The notes below the pieces were generated by a model. The model searched no databases and was not told the DNA's origin. It was given only the letters and a program-made list of their open reading frames with translations. A stretch of DNA of 12,416 nt from Pseudomonadota bacterium (GTDB lineage Bacteria > Pseudomonadota > Alphaproteobacteria > Caulobacterales > Caulobacteraceae). The stretch spans positions 1-12,416 of the forward strand of contig JAEYWU010000026.1 in assembly GCA_023428785.1 (NCBI GenBank), given 5' to 3'. How positions within the stretch are numbered: the stretch's first letter is position 1; each line of letters starts with the position of its first letter. A program made the translations under genes and the position numbers. Positions 1 through 5,493 of this stretch are shown here, in pieces.

Positions 1-1
1 A

Positions 2-23
2 TTCCCCCGCTTCGACGGGGGAA
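2..23. repeat. Perfect hairpin at the left edge
   Basis: Arms TTCCCCCG (2-9) and CGGGGGAA (16-23) pair perfectly around a 6-base loop. The hairpin sits just beyond the receptor terminator. The right arm is followed by As on the + strand, so it is not an intrinsic terminator for a rightward gene. On the - strand its downstream side lies outside the window. It may be a second element of a double terminator. Confidence 0.5.
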
Positions 24-55
24 AAAAGAACGGCGGGGGCGCCTAAGCCCCGCCG
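22..55 (-). terminator. Intrinsic terminator of the TonB-dependent receptor gene
   Basis: Arms CGGCGGGG (31-38) and CCCCGCCG (48-55) form a perfect 8-bp GC-rich stem with a 9-base loop. On the - strand the stem is followed by TTCTTTTTT, a good U-tract. It lies 34 bases past the receptor stop codon. On the + strand the stem is followed by CCCTCTTTGTTT, so weak bidirectional use is possible for a gene to the left of the window. Confidence 0.85.
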
Positions 56-66
56 CCCTCTTTGTT

Positions 67-81
67 TCCGACTTCGTCGGA
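67..81. repeat. Small hairpin between receptor stop codon and terminator
   Basis: TCCGAC (67-72) and GTCGGA (76-81) pair perfectly across a 3-base loop, directly followed by the palindrome ACCCGGGT (81-88). With the terminator hairpin it makes a structured mRNA 3' end, which could protect the receptor transcript from exonucleases. That role is inference. Confidence 0.45.
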
Positions 82-89
82 CCCGGGTC

Positions 90-3000
90 TTAGAAGTCCT
101 GGGTCAGGCCGAAGAAGAAGTAACGACCCATCGCATCGTAAAGCTGCGGATAGGTGTTGTTGTTGCCGGTGGTGCCGACCGAGTAGGACAGCGGCGGATC
201 GCTATCCAGGATGTTGTTGACGCCAGCGCGCAGGACGGTGGTGTCGCGAACCTGCCAGGTGGCAGCCAGGTCGAAGTAGTTCATCGCATCGAAGGTACGG
301 TCGATACGAGCGGCCGGAGCGTTGTTCAGGCTGCCGTCGACGCCGAGCACGGCGATTTCGACGTCGCCGTAGTAGCGCCAGGTGCCCGACACTTCGAACG
401 CCCAGGGCGATTCCCACGAAACCCGGGCGCGGTGACGCCATTCGGGGTTCGGGACGCCGCACTGGTTGGCGTAGAAGCCGGCGCAGTCATAGACCGAGTT
501 GGTCTGACCCAGGCCCGTGTCGGTGACCAGCTCGCGCAGCCACGTACCCACGAACGAGAAGTTCAGGCCACCGTAGTCGCCCATGCCCCAGTCGGCCAGG
601 TCAACGCCGTAGTTGGCGCTGAAGTCCACGCCCGAGGTCGTGAAGCCACCGATGTTGGTGTTGGTGTCGACCACCTGACCGCCACCCAGCCACAGCGAAC
701 CGGTCGGCGTGTCGCGGGTGATGAGCGAACAGGCCGAGGCGATGTTGTTGAAGTAGCAGTCGTTGACGGTGTTCAGGGCGCCGATGGTGCCGACCAGGCC
801 TTCGATCTCGATGTTGTAGTAGTCGATCGAGGCGTTGAAGCGCGGCAGGAACGAGGGCTGGAAGACGACGCCGACGGTCCAGGTGTCGGCTTCTTCCGGG
901 CTCAGGTTCGGGTTACCGCCCTGCAGGAAGTTGTACTGGCCAGCGGGGCTGGTCAGAACGCCGCTGGTGGACTCAGCCGCGGTCACCTGGTGGGCGCCAC
1001 CGCCGATACAAGCGGCGGCGGCAGCGGTGCCGTCACCGTTCGGGTCGGTGAAGTCGCAGGGATCGTCGTCCATGTCGAACAGGTTGAGGCCCTGAGCCGT
1101 GAACAGCTCGAGGATGTTCGCGGCGCGGACGGCGTGCTGGAACGAAGCGCGGAAGCGAACGTCCGGGATCGGGGCCCAGTCAGCGCCGATCTTGTAGGAG
1201 TTCGATTCGCCGCCCAGCTCGTAGTCCGAGTAGCGGAAGGCGAAGTCCAGCGACATCTGGTCGGCGAAAGCCTGACCTTCGGCCAGCGGGATCTGGGCTT
1301 CGACAAACAGGTCGTAGACGTCGTTGGCGCCCGAGAGGCCGATCGTCGGGCCGCCCTGACCCGCGCCGTCGCCGGTGGCGAACGACACGTCGGTTTCGGT
1401 GGACAGTTCATCGCGGCGGTATTCGGCGCCGAGAGCGACCTGAACGCCACGGCCGGCCCACGGCGATTGCATGCCGTAGCCGCCGAGGTCACCGGTGACG
1501 GTGGCCGACACGACCTGTTGAGAGGTCTGGCCGGTCTGCATCAGCGGGATCTGGAGGTAGTCCAGGGCCGCCTGGCTCGGGCCAGCGCCGGTGAAGATGT
1601 CGTAGGGCACGCAGTTCAGGTCGGTGCCGTCGACGACCGAGCGGCAGGTCGGGGTGCCGCCGACGTCGACGACGTCGAGGGCGCGACCGATGCGGGTCAC
1701 CGAGAAGTCGTTGCGGTAGGTCCGCTGCAGCTCGACGCGCGAGTACTGGGCGAAGACGTCATAGGCCCAGAAGTCGTTGATCGGGCCGCGGACGCCGCCG
1801 ACCATGCGGAAGGACTGGTAGCCGATGTCGTCCTGACGGCCGCCACCTTCGACGTTCCGGCGCAGCGGAATGAAGAAGACCGAGTTGTCGGCCGCGACGT
1901 CAGCCGCCGAACAGCCAATGGCCGTCGATTGCTGGGTCGAGAGCAGCGGGTTGCCGCAGTTGATGGTCGAGGTGTTGCCGAAGATGCCCGACGGCGCGAT
2001 CTGGGCCACCGACGAATAGTCGGAGAACATCAGGTCGGCGTAGACCTCGGCGTGGTCGTTGATTTCGTACTCGGCGAAGGCGCCGAAGGTGTAGCGCTCG
2101 TCCGGACGCTGGAAGTAGTTCAGCGGACCGAAGTTGTACTGGCCGGTGGCGGCCACGAACGGGACGAAGGTGCCGCCGGCGCCGACCGTAAGGGTCGCAC
2201 CATCGTCAGCCGTGCCCGGAATGCCGTCAGCGCCGGGACCGCCGTGAATGAACGAACCCGGGAAGGACGTGCCCGAACCACCGCAGGTGAAGTTCGTGCC
2301 CGAGAAACCGCCGAGCGAGCAGGACGAGTAGTCGCGCTCACCGCCGATGACGTAGTCGTTGTTGCGGTAGCCGAGGTAGGCGGTGACGTTGGCGCGGCCA
2401 TCGTCGGTGCCGGTGCCGATCACCAGGGTGGCTTCACGGCTGAAGCCGTCCATGACGTTGTCGTCGGGCAGCGAGAACTGGGCCGGGTTGGTCGCGGCGC
2501 GGCCGGCGATGACCGAGCGCAGGTTGCCCACGCCGTCATAGTCGTTGTTGTGCTGATAGAAGCCGTACTGGACGTCCAGCTGCACGCCTTCGAAGTTGCG
2601 GCGCATGATGAAGTTCACGACACCGGCCAGGGCGTCCGAACCGTAGACGGCCGAGGCGCCGCCGGTCAGGACTTCAACGCGCTCGACCAGCTGACCCGGG
2701 ATCTGGTTCAGGTCGGCGGCGGCGTCGTTCGGCGAGCCGTAGCCCATGCGGCGGCCGTCGATCAGCACCAGGGTGCGGTCGGCGCCGAGGTTACGCAGCG
2801 AGACGGTCGCGGTGCCGGTGGCGCCGTTCGCCACGGTCGAGTTCTGCGCAGCGAAGGCCTGCGGCAGCTGGTTGACCAGGTCTTCGACGCGGGTGACGCC
2901 GGCGACGTCGACGTCTTCGCCGGTCACTTGCGTGACGGGGCTGGTGGTGACGAGGTTCGGCTGCGGGATGCGCGAACCGGTGATGACGATGCTATCGACT

Positions 3001-3104
3001 TCGTCTTCCTGCGCCATGGCAGGGGTTGCGGCCATCGCCACCATGGCGACACCGGCGATCATCGTCGACGCCAGCAGGCGCTCACGAATGGTCTGGATCT
3101 TCAA
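90..3104 (-). CDS. TonB-dependent outer-membrane receptor, substrate unknown
   Basis: A 1004-residue TonB-dependent receptor that should take up a scarce nutrient across the outer membrane using TonB energy. Residues 1-31 form a signal peptide ending in ATPAMA before QEDE. VDSIVITGS (about 36-44) is the TonB-box region. The plug (about 50-175) contains the usual segments VSLRNLGADRTLVLIDGRR and GGASAVYGSDALAGVVNFI. The rest is the barrel, with the signature NPNLSPEEADTWTVG (731-745) and a terminal phenylalanine. The start is TTG at 3104, six bases after a perfect AGGAGGT (3111-3117). The next in-frame methionine would remove the basic n-region of the signal peptide. Twelve cysteines lie in six close pairs, probably in surface loops. 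The gene stands alone, with its own promoter and terminator. No adjacent transporter or enzyme identifies the substrate. The family call is firm; the ligand is not inferable. Confidence 0.96.
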   Translation of the reverse strand: MKIQTIRERLLASTMIAGVAMVAMAATPAMAQEDEVDSIVITGSRIPQPNLVTTSPVTQVTGEDVDVAGVTRVEDLVNQLPQAFAAQNSTVANGATGTATVSLRNLGADRTLVLIDGRRMGYGSPNDAAADLNQIPGQLVERVEVLTGGASAVYGSDALAGVVNFIMRRNFEGVQLDVQYGFYQHNNDYDGVGNLRSVIAGRAATNPAQFSLPDDNVMDGFSREATLVIGTGTDDGRANVTAYLGYRNNDYVIGGERDYSSCSLGGFSGTNFTCGGSGTSFPGSFIHGGPGADGIPGTADDGATLTVGAGGTFVPFVAATGQYNFGPLNYFQRPDERYTFGAFAEYEINDHAEVYADLMFSDYSSVAQIAPSGIFGNTSTINCGNPLLSTQQSTAIGCSAADVAADNSVFFIPLRRNVEGGGRQDDIGYQSFRMVGGVRGPINDFWAYDVFAQYSRVELQRTYRNDFSVTRIGRALDVVDVGGTPTCRSVVDGTDLNCVPYDIFTGAGPSQAALDYLQIPLMQTGQTSQQVVSATVTGDLGGYGMQSPWAGRGVQVALGAEYRRDELSTETDVSFATGDGAGQGGPTIGLSGANDVYDLFVEAQIPLAEGQAFADQMSLDFAFRYSDYELGGESNSYKIGADWAPIPDVRFRASFQHAVRAANILELFTAQGLNLFDMDDDPCDFTDPNGDGTAAAAACIGGGAHQVTAAESTSGVLTSPAGQYNFLQGGNPNLSPEEADTWTVGVVFQPSFLPRFNASIDYYNIEIEGLVGTIGALNTVNDCYFNNIASACSLITRDTPTGSLWLGGGQVVDTNTNIGGFTTSGVDFSANYGVDLADWGMGDYGGLNFSFVGTWLRELVTDTGLGQTNSVYDCAGFYANQCGVPNPEWRHRARVSWESPWAFEVSGTWRYYGDVEIAVLGVDGSLNNAPAARIDRTFDAMNYFDLAATWQVRDTTVLRAGVNNILDSDPPLSYSVGTTGNNNTYPQLYDAMGRYFFFGLTQDF

Positions 3105-3160
3105 AGGTCTACCTCCTGAGCCCGGCGCGAAACCCGTCGAGTGACGACTTCCCCCCGCCT

Positions 3161-3172
3161 AAGCAATTGCTT
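3161..3172. promoter_or_regulatory. 12-bp palindrome in the receptor 5' leader
   Basis: AAGCAATTGCTT is a perfect palindrome, AT-rich against its surroundings, and flanked on both sides by CCCGCC (3154-3159 and 3173-3178). It lies between the proposed receptor promoter and its ribosome site, about 57 bases before the start codon, where a repressor could block transcription. The binding protein is unknown. It does not resemble a Fur box. Confidence 0.35.
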
Positions 3173-3205
3173 CCCGCCAAGCGGACACCTGTCGGGATGG
3201 TGTCA

Positions 3206-3233
3206 GTTATGAGTCACGGGCGAGTCCGGTCAA
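3206..3233 (-). promoter_or_regulatory. Putative sigma-70-type promoter of the receptor gene
   Basis: Read on the - strand, TTGACC (-35, 3228-3233; 5 of 6 consensus bases) and CATAAC (-10, 3206-3211; 4 of 6) are separated by 16 bases. Transcription would start near 3200, giving a leader of about 95 bases. Two GANTC sites (3211-3215 and 3223-3227) fall in the spacer region. The assignment is by eye, without experimental support. Confidence 0.4.
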
Positions 3234-3269
3234 CTACATTGCCTGCTTGTAATCCTTTCCTTTTGGCCA

Positions 3270-3338
3270 TGTCGCAATCTCGCCACAGGTGCGACAAGGG
3301 TGCGACACCCTAGCGACGGTCTTCGAAATTCGCGTCGC
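3270..3338. promoter_or_regulatory. Cluster of phased TGTCGCA/TGCGACA half-sites
   Basis: The core GTCGC or its complement GCGAC occurs at 3271, 3291, 3302, 3313 and 3334, with steps of 20, 11, 11 and 21 bases, close to whole helical turns. The better copies are TGTCGCA (3270-3276), TGCGACA (3290-3296) and TGCGACA (3301-3307). The first two form an inverted repeat. The second and third sit inside a 9-bp direct repeat GGTGCGACA (3288-3296, 3299-3307). This looks like a multi-site regulator binding region serving one or both flanking genes. I do not recognise the regulator. Confidence 0.45.
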
Positions 3339-3347
3339 GTGAAGACC
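3318..3347. repeat. Inverted repeat upstream of the secreted-protein gene
   Basis: GGTCTTC (3318-3324) and GAAGACC (3341-3347) are perfect 7-bp complements around 16 bases that contain CGCG-T-CGCG. It ends about 65 bases before the start at 3413, so it could be a leader hairpin or a second operator. There is no T-tract, so it is not an intrinsic terminator. Confidence 0.3.
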
Positions 3348-3412
3348 CGGGATTGCATGCTTCGCCGGTTGGGGGAGAATGGCGCGAACCAATGCCCCGG
3401 GAGGGCCCCTTG

Positions 3413-3934
3413 ATGAAGCGTATCGTATTGGCCGGGGCCTCGGTCCTGGCGTTTGCCGCCACCTCCGCCCAGGCGCAGGACGCCGAGCGCGCGCAGGTGC
3501 TTGACCAGCTGGCGGCCTGCCGGCCCGTGACCGATCCGGCCCAGCGCCTGGCCTGCTATGACGCCGCCGCCGCCGCCCTGGACGAGGCCGAGCGCGCCGG
3601 CGAGGTGGTGGTGCTGGACCGCGAGCAAATGAACGAGACGCGGCGTGGCCTGTTCGGCTTCGCCCTGCCCAACATGGACCTGTTCAATCGTGGCGAAGGC
3701 GTGATCGTCGAGGAGATCGACAACGTCGAATATGTGGTGCGCACCGCGCGCGAGTTCCGCGACGACGAGTGGGTCTTCACCATGGAGGACGGCTCGGTCT
3801 GGCGTCAAATCGACGGCCGCATGTGGGGCCGGCCCCGCGCCGGTCAGCCTGCCGTCGTCCGACGCGCGGCCCTGGGCAGCTTCCTGATGAACGTGGGCGA
3901 CGCGCCCGCCATCCGGGTGCGGAGAGAGCAGTGA
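3413..3934 (+). CDS. Secreted/periplasmic protein of unknown function with RLACYD motif
   Basis: A 173-residue exported protein. Residues 1-21 are a signal peptide (MKRIVLAGAS..., cleavage after AQA). The mature N-terminus carries the pair C36 and C48 in ACRPVTDPAQRLACYD, a motif that recurs at the N-terminus of many small proteobacterial periplasmic proteins, where the cysteines probably form a disulfide. The C-terminal part (about 95-170) is beta-rich, with WVFTMEDGSVWRQIDG and RRAALGSFLMNV, as in uncharacterised alphaproteobacterial proteins. The start at 3413 follows GGGAGGG (3399-3405) by 7 bases and gives a clean signal peptide. An upstream in-frame ATG at 3353 would bury it. The stop overlaps the next gene's start (TGATG), so the two are translationally coupled. 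I know no biochemical function. Confidence 0.85.
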   Translation: MKRIVLAGASVLAFAATSAQAQDAERAQVLDQLAACRPVTDPAQRLACYDAAAAALDEAERAGEVVVLDREQMNETRRGLFGFALPNMDLFNRGEGVIVEEIDNVEYVVRTAREFRDDEWVFTMEDGSVWRQIDGRMWGRPRAGQPAVVRRAALGSFLMNVGDAPAIRVRREQ

Positions 3935-4329
3935 TGCGGCGCCTGGATGATCGCGTCACCGTCTCGCCCCAGATCCAGGCCGGCGATGTCCAAACCCTGG
4001 CGGATTCGGGCGTCAGCCTGATCATCAACAACCGGCCGGACGGCGAGGAGCCCGGTCAGCCGGCGGGCGCCGAGATCGAGGCGGCGGCCCGGGCCGCCGG
4101 CGTGCGCTATGTCAGCGCGCCCTACCAGGGGCGACCGACCACCGAAGCGGTCATGGCCATGCAGACGGCGCTGGACGGCGACGATCAGCGGATTCACGCC
4201 TTCTGCCGGTCGGGGATGCGGTCCTGCGCGGCCTGGGCCATCACCCAGGTCAAGGCCGGCCGGCCGGTCGAGGACATCATCGCCGCGGGCCAGGAGGCCG
4301 GCTACGATCTGGCTCCGCTGTTCGTCTAG
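3934..4329 (+). CDS. DUF442 / TIGR01244-family phosphatase- or sulfurtransferase-like protein
   Basis: A 131-residue cytoplasmic protein of the DUF442 (TIGR01244) family, related to the dual-specificity phosphatase fold and found fused to metallo-beta-lactamase domains in Blh-type proteins. Visible features are an early VSPQIQAGDVQTLADSGVSLIINNRPDGEEPGQ segment and the anion-binding loop HAFCRSGMRS, with nucleophile C91 and arginine R96 (CX4R, as I recall is usual in this family, rather than the CX5R of classical phosphatases). The ATG at 3934 overlaps the preceding stop by one base. A GTG at 3931 is also in frame, and either start implies coupling to the secreted-protein gene. Persulfide or sulfur-transfer roles have been proposed for relatives; the substrate here is unknown. 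It ends on a CTAG shared with a possible convergent small gene. Confidence 0.85.
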   Translation: MRRLDDRVTVSPQIQAGDVQTLADSGVSLIINNRPDGEEPGQPAGAEIEAAARAAGVRYVSAPYQGRPTTEAVMAMQTALDGDDQRIHAFCRSGMRSCAAWAITQVKAGRPVEDIIAAGQEAGYDLAPLFV

Positions 4330-4475
4330 TACTCGACGGCCACACGCACGGCGTAGGGCGCAGGCTCCGGCGTGCAGGACGCGACCGCGAACAGCTGTGC
4401 CGCCATAAGACACAGGAAGGCCGCGGCGACGCGCTGGAGCCGATTTGATACAACAAGGGCGGCTGCAAGGGCCAT
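4326..4475 (-). CDS. Possible 49-residue lipoprotein
   Basis: A small leftward reading frame fills much of the gap between two rightward genes. From the ATG at 4475 it encodes 49 residues: two arginines (R12, R15), a hydrophobic run AAAFLCLMAAQLFA, then VASC, a good lipobox with C34 as the lipidation site, and a 16-residue mature tail CTPEPAPYAVRVAVEY. GGAG (4484-4487) lies 8 bases upstream of the ATG. The frame could extend to a TTG at 4514 without an obvious ribosome site. Its TAG overlaps the TAG of the convergent DUF442 gene in a CTAG. The signal is lipoprotein-like but very short, and the n-region is unusually hydrophobic, so this may be chance. No function can be assigned. Confidence 0.4.
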   Translation of the reverse strand: MALAAALVVSNRLQRVAAAFLCLMAAQLFAVASCTPEPAPYAVRVAVEY

Positions 4476-4527
4476 GGACGGCGCTCCGGAAGGGTTTACG
4501 AAGCATGAACGCAAGCCCCGGGCCTGA

Positions 4528-5493
4528 ATGGCCGGCCGCTCAGGGAACCGCCCGGTGATCCCCTATGTCCGGGATTTCGACTTCGCCTATGGCCGCTGCG
4601 ATCAGGTTTCGCCGCTGATCCGGCGGGTGGTGGCGGCCAATCCGGGGCCCTTCACCTTCACCGGGACCGGAACCTACATCGTGGGCCACCGGACCGTGGC
4701 GGTGATCGATCCGGGCCCCATGCTGGATGAGCATCTGGCGGCCCTGCTGAAAGCCGTGGAAGGCGAGACCGTCAGCCACATCCTGGTGACCCACACCCAC
4801 AGCGATCACTCTCCCCTCGCCCGGCCGCTGTCGGACGCCCTCGGCGGCGCGCCGATCCTGGCCGCCCGCCCGCCGGCGCTCGTCACCACGGCGACGGGAG
4901 AGGAAGGGGCCGACGACGCCTTTTCGCCGGATGTCATCCTGACCGGCGGCGAACAGGTCTCGGGGCCGGGCTGGACGATCGAGGCCATGGCCACGCCCGG
5001 GCATGCGTCCAATCATCTCGCCTTCGCCCTGATCGAGGAGCACGCCCTGTTCCCGGGCGATCACATCATGGGCTGGTCGACCAGCGTGGTGGTGCCGCCC
5101 GACGGGGACATGGACGCCTATCTGGACAGCCTTGAACAGGCGCGCGCGCGCGGGTTCGACACCCTGTGGCCGACCCACGGGCCGCCGGTCACTGACGTTG
5201 GGCCGTTCCTGGACGCCTATATCGAGCACCGGCTGGCGCGAGAGGCCCAGATCATCGAGCGGCTCAAGGCCGGCGACCGCACGATCGCCGAAATGGTCCC
5301 GGTCCTTTATGCGGCGGTCGATCGGCGGCTCTGGCCGGCGGCCAGCCTATCGGTTCTGGCGCACCTGATCCGGCTTGGCCGGCGGGGCGTCGTCCGGCAG
5401 ACGGGGGATGGGCAGGCGCTCGAACCAGGGCTGTCGACCGTCTTCGTCCTGGCCGAGGCAGACCCCGCGCAGGACCTCCCACTGGGCCGGTGA
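4528..5493 (+). CDS. Metallo-beta-lactamase-fold hydrolase, LACTB2-like with winged-helix domain
   Basis: A 321-residue metallo-hydrolase. The fold is shown by GTGTYIVG and VAVIDPGP, the metal motif THTHSDH (H89, H91, D93, H94), TPGHASNH (H159), LFPGDHIMG (D178) and LWPTHGPP (H217). Residues about 235-289 match the winged helix that follows the lactamase fold in LACTB2-like proteins (AREAQIIERLKAGDRTIAEMV ... HLIRLGRRGVV). Relatives include RNA nucleases and thioesterases; the substrate here is unknown. ATG 4528 has a weak ribosome site. A GTG at 4555, preceded by AGGGA at 8 bases, would start at IPYVRDFDFAYG and is a serious alternative (312 residues). A 32-residue tail follows the winged helix, and residues 274-321 are read over the 3' end of the convergent protease gene. 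Separation by about 200 bases suggests an independent transcript from the DUF442 gene. Confidence 0.92.
   Translation: MAGRSGNRPVIPYVRDFDFAYGRCDQVSPLIRRVVAANPGPFTFTGTGTYIVGHRTVAVIDPGPMLDEHLAALLKAVEGETVSHILVTHTHSDHSPLARPLSDALGGAPILAARPPALVTTATGEEGADDAFSPDVILTGGEQVSGPGWTIEAMATPGHASNHLAFALIEEHALFPGDHIMGWSTSVVVPPDGDMDAYLDSLEQARARGFDTLWPTHGPPVTDVGPFLDAYIEHRLAREAQIIERLKAGDRTIAEMVPVLYAAVDRRLWPAASLSVLAHLIRLGRRGVVRQTGDGQALEPGLSTVFVLAEADPAQDLPLGR

Larger units (their letters stand above)
3105..3412. other. Divergent intergenic region between receptor and secreted-protein gene
   Basis: No convincing gene lies in these 308 bases. They must hold the promoters of both the leftward receptor gene and the rightward 173-residue protein gene. 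Visible elements are the receptor Shine-Dalgarno (3111-3117), a 12-bp palindrome (3161-3172), a sigma-70-like promoter for the receptor (3206-3233), a cluster of GTCGC/GCGAC half-sites (3270-3338), an inverted repeat (3318-3347) and the GGGAGGG ribosome site (3399-3405). I could not place a convincing -35/-10 pair for the rightward gene. Confidence 0.7.

Noticed and set aside
432..3119. An 895-codon open frame on the + strand opposite the TonB-dependent receptor
   Set aside because: It mirrors the receptor's codon structure in GC-rich DNA, the translation is low-complexity V/A/G/R/D-rich without any domain, and the receptor on the other strand is unmistakable.
3844..4506. A 220-codon - strand frame opposite the DUF442 gene
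   Set aside because: The sense strand encodes a clear family protein coupled to its upstream gene. The antisense product has no domain and a shadow-like composition.
5140..5153. Run of alternating GC (GCGCGCGCG) suggesting Z-DNA or a repeat
   Set aside because: It is very short and encodes in-frame ARARG of the hydrolase, so codon choice explains it.
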